Part shown: positions 7,809 through 17,054 of the stretch, in pieces
How the letters are laid out: each line of letters opens with the position of its first letter
Position numbering within the stretch: position 1 is the first letter of the stretch
NCBI RefSeq assembly: GCF_018129005.1
Contig: NZ_JAAEDL010000030.1
Span: 1-60,344 of the forward strand
Origin: Neoroseomonas eburnea
GTDB taxonomy: Bacteria > Pseudomonadota > Alphaproteobacteria > Acetobacterales > Acetobacteraceae
DNA length: 60,344 nucleotides
Reading direction: 5' to 3'
Program-made: the position numbers and the translations under genes
The notes under the pieces: generated by a model
What the model was told of the DNA's origin: nothing
What the model saw: only the letters and a program-made list of their open reading frames with translations
Databases searched by the model: none

Positions 7809-9011
7809 TCACACCCTGACCAGGCCGCCCATCGGCGTCGCCGCCTCGCTGCCCGGAAACGCCCGCGCCACCGCCGGCGCGGCGAGGCGCAGGTGGTCGC
7901 GCAGCAGCCCCTTGGCGACGCTGCGCAGATCGGTGGTCGGCGCCAGGTCGCGGTCCTGGAACAGGTTGCCGGGCGACAACCCCGGCCAGTCGCCGCCGAC
8001 CCGCCCGCCCGCCACGGCGCCGCCGGCGAGGAAGGCGACGCCGCCGGTGCCATGGTCCGTCCCGGCCGTGCCGTTCACCCGCACGGTGCGGCCGAATTCG
8101 GTGATCACCAGTACCGCGGTGCGCCGCCAGTGCTCGCCCAGCGCTTCCTTCAGCGCCCCAAGTCCCTCGTCGAGCATCGCCAGCGGTCCGTTGAGCCGGT
8201 TGACCTGCTGGGCATGGGTGTCCCAGCCGGTCAGCTCGAAGGCGGCGACGCGCGGCCCGTCGGGCCGGGCGAGCAGCCGCCCCGCGGTCAGCGCCAGGGC
8301 GCGGAAGGCGCCGCCGGGCGCCGGGCGGCGCTGCATCGCCTCGGCGCCGAGCGCTGTCGCCGCATAGCCGCGCGCGCCGAGCGCCTCGGCCAGCGCCGGC
8401 CCGGTCACCGGGTCGGCGGCGTTGAGCTCCGCCACCCGCGCCAGCAGGTCCGGCGGCGGCGTGCCCCCGCCGCGCGGCGCGTAGTTGCCGACCGTGCTCG
8501 GCCCGCGCATCAGCAGCGGCACGTCGGTGCCGACCGCGAGCCCGGCATGCTGCGCCCCCGGCCGGTTCGGGAAGGCGACGAGGGCACGGTTCAGCCAGCC
8601 GCTCGCCAGCCGCTGGTCGGCGCCCGATTCCAGCATGTCCTGCGCGTCGAAATGGCTGCGCGTGCGCCAGTTGCCGGCGACGGCGTGCAGGATCAGCGCC
8701 TCGTTCGCCGCGTACATGGCGTGCAGGTTCGGCATGCGCGGATGCAGGCCGAAGCGGCCGCCGAGGTCGAGCAGCCCGTTCTCCTGCCCGGGCTCGGGCA
8801 GGGCGAGGGGGCCGCGCAGCTCTCCGAAGGCAGCTTCCCCGTAGGGCTGCACGGCGAAGAGCCCGTCCAGGCCGCCGCGCAGCAGCACCACGGCGAAGCG
8901 CGCCTCCCCGGGGGCCTGGGCGAAGGCGACGCGGGCGCGCGGCAGGGTCAGCGCGGCGGCCAGGCCGAGCAGGGCGGCGCGGCGGCCGAAGGCGGGCAGG
9001 TGGGCGCTCAT
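7809..9011 (-). CDS. DUF1501 family protein (Tat-type signal)
   Basis: The product is 400 residues, with an N-terminal twin-arginine-like signal (FGRRAALLGLAAALTLP, AFAQA). The body carries DUF1501 hallmarks: VVLLRGGLDGLFAVQPYG, HAVAGNWRTRSHFDAQDMLESG, TGWDTHAQQ, ITEFGRTVRVNGTAGTDHGTGG. The family belongs to the alkaline-phosphatase-like/sulfatase superfamily in fold; its reaction is not established. The start codon overlaps the stop of the upstream DUF1800 gene (9008-9011), so the two are coupled. This pairing is seen widely in proteobacteria and planctomycetes. Export through Tat suggests that a folded, possibly metal-bound protein acts in the periplasm. Confidence 0.85.
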   Translation of the reverse strand: MSAHLPAFGRRAALLGLAAALTLPRARVAFAQAPGEARFAVVLLRGGLDGLFAVQPYGEAAFGELRGPLALPEPGQENGLLDLGGRFGLHPRMPNLHAMYAANEALILHAVAGNWRTRSHFDAQDMLESGADQRLASGWLNRALVAFPNRPGAQHAGLAVGTDVPLLMRGPSTVGNYAPRGGGTPPPDLLARVAELNAADPVTGPALAEALGARGYAATALGAEAMQRRPAPGGAFRALALTAGRLLARPDGPRVAAFELTGWDTHAQQVNRLNGPLAMLDEGLGALKEALGEHWRRTAVLVITEFGRTVRVNGTAGTDHGTGGVAFLAGGAVAGGRVGGDWPGLSPGNLFQDRDLAPTTDLRSVAKGLLRDHLRLAAPAVARAFPGSEAATPMGGLVRV

Positions 9012-10306
9012 CGGCGGTGGAACTCCGGGCTGGTGAGCACGAGGGTCAGGGCTTCCCGGGCCGAACCGGCGCGCGCGGCGGCGCGCAGGGTCTCCGGCCG
9101 GCAGAGCGGGCCGAGCACCGCTTCGGCGAGGTCGGCCGCGTCGCGCCCGGCGCCGCGGGCGGAAATGCCGCTCGCCCATTCCACCCGGCGGAGCAGGGCT
9201 TCGGGCGCCGCCCATTCGCTGGCGACATCGGGCCAGCCATTTGGCGCGCGGGCGGCCCACAGCGGCTGGCCGAGGAGCTGAAGGGTTCCGAAGGCGCGCT
9301 CGGCGGCCTCGGGCGGGGCCTCCACCGCGCGCAGCACGGCGACGACGTAGTCGAAGGGCGAGCGCAGCTTGGCGAGCGGGGTGGCCCAGGCCTGCGGCAG
9401 CCGGACCAGCGCGCGCGACGCGGCGCCGAGGTCCCCGCCGCTGTCGCGCAGCACGCCGAAGATCGCGGCGATCGCCTCGGGCGGCGGGTCGTCGGCGACG
9501 AAATGGCGCACCAGCTTGGTCGCCAGGTGGCGATGCGTCGCCTCGTGCCGGCCGAGCCAGGCGAGCAGCTGCAGTCCGCCTTCCTGGCCCTCGGGCCAAC
9601 TGCGGCCCATCACCGTCTTGGGGCCGGGCTCGTGCGCCGCCTCCCGGAAGATGAAGCCGAAGGGCTCGCGGAGCGGCGCGACGGACCAGCCGGTGAGCAC
9701 CTTGGCGAAGGCGGTGACGTCGGCCTGGGTGTAGCCGGCGGCCGGGGTGACGGTGTGCAGCTCGAGGATCTCGCGCGCCAGGTTCTCGTTGAGGCCGCGG
9801 CTCATGCGCTGGCCGGCGCGGCTGTTCGGCCCGATCGAGCCCTGGTTGTCGAGATAGGCGAGCATGGCCGGGTGGCGGACCACGGCGACCAGCATGTCGT
9901 CGAAGCGGCCGGTGACGTGGGGGCGGATCGCTTCGCGGACGAAATGGCCGACGGTGTAGGGCACCTTGCCGCGGGCCACGGTGAAGTGGTTGGCCCAGAA
10001 GGCGACCAGCCTTTCCCGGAAGCCGTCGGGGGAGGCGATGGCGAAGCCGATCGCCGCATCCGCCTCGCCGCGCAGGATGCGGCGCTGGTGGGGGCGGCCC
10101 ATGCCGGCGCGGCTGGTCTGGTTGTCCTCGGCGGCGGCGGCGAAGATCGCGGGCAGGTCGGCCGGCACGCCGTCGGGCAGGGCGGGGCCGGGCAGGCCCG
10201 GGGCGAGTTGCGAGTCGAGCCAGGCCGCCGGGTCGGCGGGCGCCGGGTCGCTCGGCCGCCGGCCCATGGTGAAGCGGATGGCGGCGATGGCTTGGGCACG
10301 GTCCAT
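9008..10306 (-). CDS. DUF1800 family protein
   Basis: The product is 432 residues from the ATG at 10306 (MDRAQAIAAIRFTMGRRPSD). Typical DUF1800 features are the N-terminal helical region with WLDSQL, LVAFWANHFTVARGK, FDDMLVAVVRHPAMLAYLDN, GLNENLAREILELHTV, and YTQADVTAFAKVLTGW. No signal peptide is evident, which is odd given that its coupled partner DUF1501 has one; the partners may meet in the periplasm by co-export or may act separately. The biochemical function is unknown for the family. It shares a 4-bp overlap with the downstream DUF1501 gene. Confidence 0.85.
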   Translation of the reverse strand: MDRAQAIAAIRFTMGRRPSDPAPADPAAWLDSQLAPGLPGPALPDGVPADLPAIFAAAAEDNQTSRAGMGRPHQRRILRGEADAAIGFAIASPDGFRERLVAFWANHFTVARGKVPYTVGHFVREAIRPHVTGRFDDMLVAVVRHPAMLAYLDNQGSIGPNSRAGQRMSRGLNENLAREILELHTVTPAAGYTQADVTAFAKVLTGWSVAPLREPFGFIFREAAHEPGPKTVMGRSWPEGQEGGLQLLAWLGRHEATHRHLATKLVRHFVADDPPPEAIAAIFGVLRDSGGDLGAASRALVRLPQAWATPLAKLRSPFDYVVAVLRAVEAPPEAAERAFGTLQLLGQPLWAARAPNGWPDVASEWAAPEALLRRVEWASGISARGAGRDAADLAEAVLGPLCRPETLRAAARAGSAREALTLVLTSPEFHRR

Positions 10307-10525
10307 GGCGGCAAATCTAGCGCCGGAAGGCTGCGGAGGCATGCAACGAAGCGTGTCGCGCCTCCCGCGCATGGGGCCACGGCCGCGGCCGCGGATCCTC
10401 CGACACCATGTTGCGCTTGCAAAGCAGGCCCAGACGTCGCAGATAGCCGCGACCGACTGATCGGCGAGAACCTTTGCGGGCGGCGAGGGGGGGCAGCCCC
10501 CGCGCATGCGCCCCTGTCTGCTTAT

Positions 10526-10539
10526 GGAGGCCCATCGTG
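10526..10539 (+). promoter_or_regulatory. Ribosome-binding site fixing the fusA GTG start
   Basis: GGAGG at 10526-10530 lies six bases before GTG 10537. This places the start at GTG, giving the canonical [15 protein letters not shown]-terminus, rather than at ATGs further upstream. A small G5/C5 hairpin lies just upstream (about 10489-10501). Confidence 0.75.
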
Positions 10540-12618
10540 GCGCGCACCCCGCTCGAGAAGATCCGAAATATCGGAATCACGGCGCATATCGACGCCGGCA
10601 AGACCACCACGACCGAGCGCATCCTCTACTACACCGGCAAGAGCCACAAGATCGGTGAAGTCCATGACGGTGCGACGACGACCGACTACATGGAGCAGGA
10701 GCGTGAGCGCGGGATCACGATCACTTCCGCCGCCGTGACGGCGGAGTGGAAGGGCCACCGCATCAACGTCATCGACACCCCGGGCCACATCGACTTCAAC
10801 ATCGAGGTGAACCGTTCGCTGCGCGTGCTCGACGGCGCGGTCTTCGTGATCGAGGGCGTGGCCGGGGTGCAGCCGCAGTCCGAGACCAACTGGCGCCTCG
10901 CCGACCGCTACAACGTTCCGCGCATCATCTACATCAACAAGCTCGACCGCACCGGCGCGGACTTCTTCCGCGCGGCGGAGACGCTGACCGAGAAGCTCGG
11001 CATCAACTGGGTGGCGCTGCAGATCCCCATCGGGATCGAGGACAACCTGCAGGGCGTCGTGGACCTCGTCGAGATGAAGGCGCTGGTCTGGCAGGGCGAC
11101 GACCTCGGCGCGAAGTACGACATCGTCGAGATCCCGGCCGACCTGAAGGACAAGGCCGCGGAATACCGCGAGAAGCTGCTCGACACCGTGGTGTCGGCCG
11201 ATGACGAGGCGATGGAGAAGTATCTCGAGGACGGCGACGTGCCGGTCGAGCTGCTGAAGCGCGCCATCAAGAAGGGCACGATCTCGGGCGAGTTCCGCCC
11301 GGTCGTCTGCGGGTCCTCCTTCAAGAACAAGGGCGTGCAGCCGCTGCTGGACGCGGTGATCGACTACCTGCCGTCCCCGGTGGACATCGAAGGCATCAAG
11401 GTCGCCCCCGAGGAAGGCCAGGACGAGGGCGCCGAGCGCCGCGTCATCCCGGCGACCGAGGACGGGCCCTTCGCCGGCCTCGCCTTCAAGATCATCAACG
11501 ACAAGTACGGCAACCTGACCTTCGTGCGCGTCTACCGCGGCGTCCTCAAGCAGGGCGACATGGTGATGAACACGACCAAGGGGCAGCGCGAGCGCATCGG
11601 CCGCATGTTCCAGATGCACGCCGACAAGCGCGAGGAGATCAAGGAGGTCTTCGCCGGCGACATCGCCGCCTTCGTCGGCCTGAAGGACACCGGCACGGGC
11701 GACACCCTGGCCGATCCCGCCGACCCGGTCGTGCTGGAGCGTATGGCCTTCCCGGTGCCGGTCATCGACATCTCCGTCGAGCCGAAGACCAAGGAAGGCA
11801 TCGAGAAGATGACCCTCGGCCTGCAGAAGCTGGCCGGCGAGGATCCCTCGCTGCGCCTGCGCACCGACCAGGAGACCGGCCAGACCATCCTCTCCGGCAT
11901 GGGCGAACTGCACCTCGAGATCATCGTCGACCGCCTGAAGCGCGAATACGGCGTGGACGCCAATATCGGCGCCCCGCAGGTCGCCTATCGCGAGACCATC
12001 ACCAAGCCGCACACCGAGACCTACACCCACAAGAAGCAGTCGGGCGGCTCGGGCCAGTACGCCGAGGTGAAGATCGTCTTCGAGCCGAAGGAGCGGAACA
12101 CGGGCATCGAGTTCGTGAACGGCATCGTCGGCGGCGCGGTGCCGAAGGAATACATCCCGGCGGTCGAGAAGGGCATCAAGGTGCAGGCCGATACCGGCGT
12201 GCTCGCCGGCTTCCCGACGGTGGACTTCAAGTACTCCCTGGTGGACGGCAAGTACCACGACGTCGACTCCTCGGCCCTGGCCTTCGAGATCGCCGCCAAG
12301 GCCTGCTTCCGCGAAGGCATGAAGAAGGCCGGCCCGGTCATCCTCGAGCCGATCATGGACGTCGAGGTGACCACCCCGCAGGACCATGTGGGTGACGTCG
12401 TCGGCGACCTGAACCGCCGCCGCGGCGTGATCCAGTCGCAGGACATGGCCGGCACCTCGGTCATCGTCCGCGCCCATGTCCCGCTGAAGGAGATGTTCGG
12501 CTACATCTCCAACCTGCGTGGCATGACGAAGGGCCGTGCGTCCTTCTCCATGCAGTTCCACCACTACGATCCGGTGCCGCGCAACGTCGCGGACGAGATC
12601 ATGGCGAAGTCCGCCTGA
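10537..12618 (+). CDS. fusA: Translation elongation factor G
   Basis: EF-G is the GTPase that drives ribosomal translocation and, with RRF, ribosome recycling. The 693-residue product is full length. G-domain motifs are AHIDAGKTT (16-24), RGITI, DTPGH and NKLD, followed by domain II, the EF-G-specific domain IV and the C-terminal [16 protein letters not shown] segment. Codon choice is strongly biased to optimal GC-ending codons, as in a highly expressed gene. The context is unusual: upstream is a divergent DUF1800 gene and downstream a small secreted protein, with no rpsL, rpsG or tuf. It is either an operon-detached main copy or a second EF-G. Confidence 0.96.
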   Translation: MARTPLEKIRNIGITAHIDAGKTTTTERILYYTGKSHKIGEVHDGATTTDYMEQERERGITITSAAVTAEWKGHRINVIDTPGHIDFNIEVNRSLRVLDGAVFVIEGVAGVQPQSETNWRLADRYNVPRIIYINKLDRTGADFFRAAETLTEKLGINWVALQIPIGIEDNLQGVVDLVEMKALVWQGDDLGAKYDIVEIPADLKDKAAEYREKLLDTVVSADDEAMEKYLEDGDVPVELLKRAIKKGTISGEFRPVVCGSSFKNKGVQPLLDAVIDYLPSPVDIEGIKVAPEEGQDEGAERRVIPATEDGPFAGLAFKIINDKYGNLTFVRVYRGVLKQGDMVMNTTKGQRERIGRMFQMHADKREEIKEVFAGDIAAFVGLKDTGTGDTLADPADPVVLERMAFPVPVIDISVEPKTKEGIEKMTLGLQKLAGEDPSLRLRTDQETGQTILSGMGELHLEIIVDRLKREYGVDANIGAPQVAYRETITKPHTETYTHKKQSGGSGQYAEVKIVFEPKERNTGIEFVNGIVGGAVPKEYIPAVEKGIKVQADTGVLAGFPTVDFKYSLVDGKYHDVDSSALAFEIAAKACFREGMKKAGPVILEPIMDVEVTTPQDHVGDVVGDLNRRRGVIQSQDMAGTSVIVRAHVPLKEMFGYISNLRGMTKGRASFSMQFHHYDPVPRNVADEIMAKSA

Positions 12619-12646
12619 TCCCACCGGTCAGGACCGGGCAGGGGGC

Positions 12647-12672
12647 GGCGCGGAGGGGCAACCTTCCGCGCC
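12647..12672 (+). terminator. Candidate fusA terminator hairpin
   Basis: GGCGCGGA and TCCGCGCC form an 8-bp perfect stem with a 10-base loop 28 bp after the fusA stop, followed by a short pyrimidine-rich run (GCTTCCGTT). Confidence 0.5.
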
Positions 12673-12755
12673 GCTTCCGTTACGGGGGTCACTTGCGGCC
12701 GGGGCCGGGCGGGCGCCATCCTGGGAACCGGGTGCCGGACCGGAGGATCGCCGAG

Positions 12756-13001
12756 ATGAGGTTCGTCTTCGCCGCCATGGCCGTGGCCGCGCTGCTGGCG
12801 CCTGCCGCCGCGCGCGCCGACTACTACGTCTACTGCGCCAACAACCGGATCGAGGTGGACAGCCGCAACCCCGAGCAGATGCGCATCGCGCGCGGTTCCG
12901 GCGTCTGCCAGATGGGGCCGAAATTCGGCTTCCTCTCCTCCGCGCAGGATTTCGCGCGCAACAATTTCGGCGGTGCCGGCCGGCCCTGCTCCTGTCGCTG
13001 A
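12756..13001 (+). CDS. Small secreted protein of unknown function
   Basis: The product has 81 residues. The start is the ATG at 12756, with GGAGG at 12742-12746. A clear signal peptide (MRFVFAAMAVAALLAPAAARA) precedes a mature peptide of about 60 residues with four cysteines (YVYCANNRIEV, SGVCQMGPKFGF, RPCSCR), which could form disulfides in the periplasm. I recognise no family. The stop codon coincides with the edge of repeat element copy 1. Expression as its own unit after fusA is likely, given the hairpin between them. Confidence 0.7.
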   Translation: MRFVFAAMAVAALLAPAAARADYYVYCANNRIEVDSRNPEQMRIARGSGVCQMGPKFGFLSSAQDFARNNFGGAGRPCSCR

Positions 13002-13002
13002 T

Positions 13003-13199
13003 GCGAGCGGCACGCGTTCTTGCCTCGTGCCGAGGCCGCGACGGGCACCCGGTCATCTCGCCTTGCAACGTGACCGGGGATCCGGAATGCGGCCCGCCGG
13101 TGCTCCGGCGAAGCCAGGCAAACCGGAGGTTTGCGCCCGGCGCCCGAGGGCACGGACAGCCTCATGCCAGCGGTCGCGAATAGCGGCCGCTGGCATGAG
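13003..13199 (+). repeat. Multi-hairpin dispersed element, copy 1 (long form)
   Basis: This 197-bp structured repeat fills most of the 335-bp gap between two convergent genes. In order it holds an imperfect GGCACGCG/CCTCGTGCC hairpin, a 45-bp insert forming a CCCGGTCA/TGACCGGG stem (13048-13078), the block GAATGCGGCCCGCC, the hairpin CAAACC-GGA-GGTTTG, and a terminal hairpin with perfect 13-bp arms CTCATGCCAGCGG / CCGCTGGCATGAG (13161-13199). Related copies lie at 17547, 42197 and 53146. No gene is seen in 13200-13336. Confidence 0.85.
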
Positions 13200-13336
13200 A
13201 AGCCGTGCGCGAATGCCGGCGCCGGCCCGCACCCCCACCCGGAGACGCAATGACGGTTTCCGGGATGGGTGGCCGGGCGGGGTGCGGGCAGGTGCCGGTC
13301 GCGCAGGAGCCGTTCGGCGCATGCGCGTACGGTCTC

Positions 13337-13783
13337 TCAGCGCTTGAGGAAGTGGGTCCCCACCGCGTCGAGCACGATGACGTTGTCCGCCGTCCGACGC
13401 GCCGTGTGGCGCAGCTTCGCGATGCCGAGCGCGCGGCCGGAGCGCGAGGGGCGCACCTCGACCACCTCGGTGCGGATCGCGATCTCCTCCCCGGGGCGCA
13501 GCGGGGCGGGCCATTTCGTGTCGATCTGGTTGCCGCCGAGCGAGATGCCGGAGAGCAGCCCGCTGCCCATCAGCCGGCCGAACACGGCGGAGAGCGTGTG
13601 CAGGCCGCTCACCACCAGTTCGCCGAAGATGCTCTCCTTCGCCGCCTCGGGGTCGAGGTGGAAGTATTGCGGGTCGTAGCGCGAGGCGAAGGCGACGACT
13701 TCCTCGAGGGACAGGGTGAGCGTGCCGAGGTCCCAGGCCATGCCGGCCGAGAGGTCGTCGAGGGAACGGATCGGATGGGTCAT
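13337..13783 (-). CDS. MaoC-family (R)-specific enoyl-CoA hydratase-like protein
   Basis: A 148-residue single hot-dog-fold protein. The hydratase-2 motif is visible as YDPQYFHLDPEAAKESIFGELVVSGLHTLS, with the expected Asp and His. MaoC proteins hydrate or dehydrate acyl-CoA thioesters in the cytoplasm; the substrate cannot be read from sequence. The start ATG at 13783 gives MTHPIRSLDDLSAGM, the normal N-terminus; upstream in-frame ATGs would read into the repeat. It stands alone between two repeat-rich gaps. Confidence 0.88.
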   Translation of the reverse strand: MTHPIRSLDDLSAGMAWDLGTLTLSLEEVVAFASRYDPQYFHLDPEAAKESIFGELVVSGLHTLSAVFGRLMGSGLLSGISLGGNQIDTKWPAPLRPGEEIAIRTEVVEVRPSRSGRALGIAKLRHTARRTADNVIVLDAVGTHFLKR

Positions 13784-13830
13784 CGCGGCGCAATCTAGCA
13801 GGCCGCGGCGGATGTGTCGGTGGCGCTTCC

Positions 13831-14074
13831 GAAAGGGGCGCCGCCCCTCTCGGGCTCTCCCCGCCAATGGCCGAAGGGCCTTTGGGAGCCGATACCTGGC
13901 GCTTTGCGCCCCACTGCCGCTGTCACCGCCGTGATCGGCCATGGGCAGCAGTCGCTCCGGAGGGATGCGGTGCCTCCGAGGCGCCCCGCACCCGCTGACC
14001 GTTTCCAAAGGCCATTCGGCCTTTGGCGGGGTGAGGTTTGGAGAGGGGCAGAGCCCCTCTCCAATGCCTGCTCA
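13831..14074. repeat. Inverted pair of hairpin modules, site 1
   Basis: Left module 13831-13916: stem AGGGGCG/CGCCCCT, then CCAATGGCC/GGCCTTTGG, then GCCGATACCTGGCG. Right module 14001-14074 is the same structure inverted: CCAAAGGCC-ATTC-GGCCTTTGG, then GGAGAGGGGC-AGA-GCCCCTCTCC (perfect 10-bp stem, 14040-14062). About 85 bp separate them. This accounts for most of the 372-bp gap between the MaoC and SDR genes; no gene is seen there. Confidence 0.75.
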
Positions 14075-14155
14075 CGCGCATGGGACCAGCCCCCCCCTCG
14101 CCCCGTGTTCCATGCGGCGCGCGGAAGCATTCTCCGACCGGCCGGCGCCGTGCCG

Positions 14156-14938
14156 TCAGCCCAGGCGCTGCAGGTCCCCGTCCACCGCCAGCGCCTGGCC
14201 GCTGATCGTCGCCCCGAAGGGCGAGCAGAGGTACAGCGCCATGTTGGTGATGTCGTGCTGCGTCACATAGCAGCGCATCGAGACGTCCTTCAGCAGCTCC
14301 CCCTCCTTGTCCTTGAACGCCACGCCCTGCGCCTGGGCCTTGGCCTCGATGACGCGGCGGATGCGGTCGCCGGCGACGAGGCCGGGCAGGATGGCGTTGA
14401 CCCTGATGCGGTCGGGACCGAGCTCGATCGAGAGCGACTTGGTGAACCCCACCACGCCCCATTTCGCCGCGGCATAGGGGCTGCGCAGCGGGAAGCCGAA
14501 GCGCCCGGCGGCCGAGGAGAGGTTGACGATCGACCCGCCGCCCGCCGCGCGCAGATGCGGCACGGCGCGCCGCGCGCAGTGGAACATGGCGGCGAGGTCG
14601 ATGCGCAGCGTCGCCTCCAGCGCCTCCGGCGTCACGTCCTCGACGCGTGCGGTGGGGCCGGCGATGCCGGCATTGTTCACCAGCACGTCGAGGCCGCCGA
14701 GATGGGCCGCCGCCTCGTCGACGAAGCGCTCGCACTCCGCCGTCTCGCCCATGTCGGCGCGCATCCTCGGGTGGGGGCAGGTGGCGAGCGCCTCCTCATC
14801 CACGTCGCAGACGAAGACGCGGGCGCCGCGGGCGGCGAAGGCATCCGCCATCACGCGGCCGATGCCCCCCGCGCCGGCGCTGATCGCCGCGCGCATCCCG
14901 CCGAGATCCACCGGCAGCGGCGTGTTGCAGGCTTCCAT
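14156..14938 (-). CDS. Short-chain dehydrogenase/reductase
   Basis: A 260-residue cytoplasmic SDR of the classical type. It has a glycine-rich cofactor loop SAGAGGIG (the usual leading Thr is Ser), NNAG in VLVNNAGIAG, the catalytic Ser in NLSSAAGRFG, and YxxxK in SPYAAAKWG. An acidic residue after the second strand (CDVDEEAL) suggests NAD rather than NADP. It ends with the family GQALAVDGD segment. The start at 14938 follows GGGGAAGG. The substrate is unknown. Its promoter region is shared with the divergent stomatin gene (104 bp). Confidence 0.9.
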   Translation of the reverse strand: MEACNTPLPVDLGGMRAAISAGAGGIGRVMADAFAARGARVFVCDVDEEALATCPHPRMRADMGETAECERFVDEAAAHLGGLDVLVNNAGIAGPTARVEDVTPEALEATLRIDLAAMFHCARRAVPHLRAAGGGSIVNLSSAAGRFGFPLRSPYAAAKWGVVGFTKSLSIELGPDRIRVNAILPGLVAGDRIRRVIEAKAQAQGVAFKDKEGELLKDVSMRCYVTQHDITNMALYLCSPFGATISGQALAVDGDLQRLG

Positions 14939-15042
14939 CACGCATCCTTCCCCTGAAATGCTTCGCCCATGCTCCTGCGGGGCGGGCGGGGCGGCAAGGG
15001 CGACATTCCGTTCCGGCATCGCTCAGGCTAGTGTCCCCGGCC

Positions 15043-16047
15043 ATGAGCCCGTTCGACATCGTCTCCTTCTCGACCATCGTCCTGATCGTCCTGCTGTTCC
15101 TCGCGGTGCTGACGGCGCTGCGCGGCATCCGCACCGTGCCCCAGGGAGAGGTCTGGACGGTGGAGCGCTTCGGCGCCTTCACCCGCATGCTCTCGCCGGG
15201 CCTGAACTTCATCATCCCCTTCATCGACGGCATCGGCCGGCGGGTGAACGTGCAGGAACAGGTGCTCGACATTCCCGAGCAGTCGGTCATCACCCGCGAC
15301 AACGCGACCGTGGCGGTGGATGGCATCGTCTATTACCGCGTGATGGATCCGGCGAAGGCGGCCTATGCCGTGCAGGATCTCGGCGTCGCGCTGACCGCGC
15401 TGACCATGACCAACATCCGTGCGGTGATCGGCGAGATGGAGCTCGACGCCACGCTGTCGGGGCGGGAACGCATCAACTCCTCGCTGCTCGCCATTCTCGA
15501 CGGCGCGACCGACCCGTGGGGCGTGAAGATCGCCCGCGTCGAGATCCGCAAGATCGAGCCCCCCGAGAACCTGATCCGCGCCATGAACCTGCAGATGACC
15601 GCCGAGCGCGAGCGCCGCGCCACCGTCGCCAAGGCCGAGGGCGAGCGGGAGGCCGAGATCAAGCGCGCCGAGGGCGAGAAGCAGGCCCTGATCCTGTCCG
15701 CCGAGGGCCGCCGCGAGGCCGCCTTCCGCGACGCCGAGGCGCGCGAGCGCCTGGCCCAGGCCGAGGCCGCCGCGACCCGCATGGTGGCGGAGGTTGCCGC
15801 CGGCGCGGGGACCGACGCGCTGCGCTACTTCATCGCCGACAAGTACGTGAAGGCGTTCGAGACGCTGGCCGGCAACCCTGCGCAGAAGCTGGTGATCGTG
15901 CCGATGGAGAGCAGCGCGCTGGCCGGCGGCATCGCGCAGGCGATGGAACTGCTGCGCGGGCCGGACGGGACCTTGCCGCCGCGCACGCCACGCCCGCCCG
16001 CCGCGCCGCCAGTACCGGAGATGCCGTCGCCATGGACCCCGCGCTGA
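15043..16047 (+). CDS. SPFH/stomatin-like membrane protein (QmcA type)
   Basis: A 334-residue inner-membrane protein with one N-terminal helix (VLIVLLFLAVLTAL), then the SPFH/band-7 domain (VPQGEVWTVERFGAFTRMLSPG through about residue 190), then a charged coiled coil (ERERRATVAKAEGEREAEIKRAEG) and a Pro-rich tail. SPFH proteins form large cages that organise membrane microdomains and guard proteases. The start at ATG 15043 is preferred over GTG 15031. The 3' end overlaps the NfeD-like gene by 16 bp, the classical stomatin/NfeD pairing. Confidence 0.92.
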   Translation: MSPFDIVSFSTIVLIVLLFLAVLTALRGIRTVPQGEVWTVERFGAFTRMLSPGLNFIIPFIDGIGRRVNVQEQVLDIPEQSVITRDNATVAVDGIVYYRVMDPAKAAYAVQDLGVALTALTMTNIRAVIGEMELDATLSGRERINSSLLAILDGATDPWGVKIARVEIRKIEPPENLIRAMNLQMTAERERRATVAKAEGEREAEIKRAEGEKQALILSAEGRREAAFRDAEARERLAQAEAAATRMVAEVAAGAGTDALRYFIADKYVKAFETLAGNPAQKLVIVPMESSALAGGIAQAMELLRGPDGTLPPRTPRPPAAPPVPEMPSPWTPR

Positions 16048-16457
16048 TCTGGATCCTCGTCGGGCTGCTGCTGCTCGGCGCGGAGACCCTGCTGCCCGGC
16101 GTCTTCCTGCTGTGGATCGGCCTCGCCGCGGTCGGCACCGGGCTGATGCTGCTGGTCACCACGCCACCCTTCTGGCTGACCGTCACGGTCTTCATCCTGC
16201 TGCTCGCCGCCGGCATCGCCGCGGCGCTGCGGCTGCGGCGCACCGAGCATCCGCGCCCGCGGGTGAATACGCCCGATGCCGGCCTGGTCGGGCGCTTCGG
16301 CGTGCTGGTCGAACCCGGCCTGGCCGGCCCGCGCGTGCGCATCGGCGATTCGGACTGGGCCGCGCGGCTGCCGCGCGACGTGGCGGAAAGCCCGGCCGGG
16401 ACGCGGGTGCGGGTGGAGGGGGTGGACGGCACCACCCTCGTCGTCCGGCCGGAATAG
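16032..16457 (+). CDS. NfeD-like membrane protein (short form)
   Basis: A 141-residue protein with two or three helices in the first half (LIWILVGLLLLGAETLLPGVFLLWIGLAAVGTGLML; FWLTVTVFILLLAAGIAAALRL) and a C-terminal OB-fold NfeD domain (RVRIGDSDWAARLP...GTRVRVEGVDGTTLVV). It lacks the ClpP-like protease domain of long NfeD. It overlaps the stomatin gene, so the two probably act as a complex, as known for YbbK/YbbL-type pairs. Confidence 0.9.
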   Translation: MDPALIWILVGLLLLGAETLLPGVFLLWIGLAAVGTGLMLLVTTPPFWLTVTVFILLLAAGIAAALRLRRTEHPRPRVNTPDAGLVGRFGVLVEPGLAGPRVRIGDSDWAARLPRDVAESPAGTRVRVEGVDGTTLVVRPE

Positions 16458-16539
16458 GCATCGCCGCGTCCTTGCTGCGGATCAAGGCGCGCGGCGGAAG
16501 GCAAGGCCATGTAGGCTTCATCGACGGAGGGAAAGCCCC

Positions 16540-17031
16540 ATGAGCACGAGCGCAAACACCATCGAAGGCGGCCGCGCGCGCCGCCTCTTCGTCGTGGCCA
16601 ATGGCAGCCATGGCCGGGCCTATCTGAAGCGGCTCGGGGAGACCGGCTACGACGCGGTGATCGCCTGGGCTTCGCCCGATGCCCGCGCGAAGGATTCCGA
16701 ACTGGGCGAGGACAAGCCCGGCCGCGCCTTCGCCGGCGCCGGCGCCACCGCCCGCAGCGCCATGGAATACGACAACAAGGACGACAGCCCGAAGGAGCAC
16801 GCCAAGCGCGACCTCGCCCGCCAGATGGCGGCGGACATCGTCGCCGCGCTCAAGGCCGGCAAGGCCGACAGCTTCTCCCTGGTCGCCCCGGCGACGGTCG
16901 CGGCCGCGATCCGCAGCCATGTGCCGCACGAGGTGCAGCGCGCCCTGGTTGGCGAGGAGCACCACGACCTGACCAGCCTGCCGGTCGCCGAGGTCTTCGC
17001 CCGCCTGGATGCGCTTCGTCACGGGGTGTAA
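16540..17031 (+). CDS. Host-attachment-family protein
   Basis: A 163-residue cytoplasmic protein resembling the family annotated as required for attachment to host cells. It opens with a basic strand RRLFVVANGSHGRAYLKRL (family: VVADGARARIF), has an acidic middle, and ends with AKRDLARQMAADIVAALKAGK, FSLVAPATVAAAIRSHVP and EHHDLTSLPVAEVFARLD. The fold is related to the bacterial eRF1-like group; a role in attachment has not been shown in general. GGAGG at 16526-16530 supports the start at ATG 16540. It stands alone after the stomatin/NfeD pair. Confidence 0.75.
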   Translation: MSTSANTIEGGRARRLFVVANGSHGRAYLKRLGETGYDAVIAWASPDARAKDSELGEDKPGRAFAGAGATARSAMEYDNKDDSPKEHAKRDLARQMAADIVAALKAGKADSFSLVAPATVAAAIRSHVPHEVQRALVGEEHHDLTSLPVAEVFARLDALRHGV

Positions 17032-17054
17032 CGGCCCTTGATCCGGGCCCGATC

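Noticed and set aside
13003..13199. CRISPR or tRNA-like structure in the repeat
   Set aside because: There are no regularly spaced direct repeats, no cloverleaf and no CCA-end; only separate hairpins.
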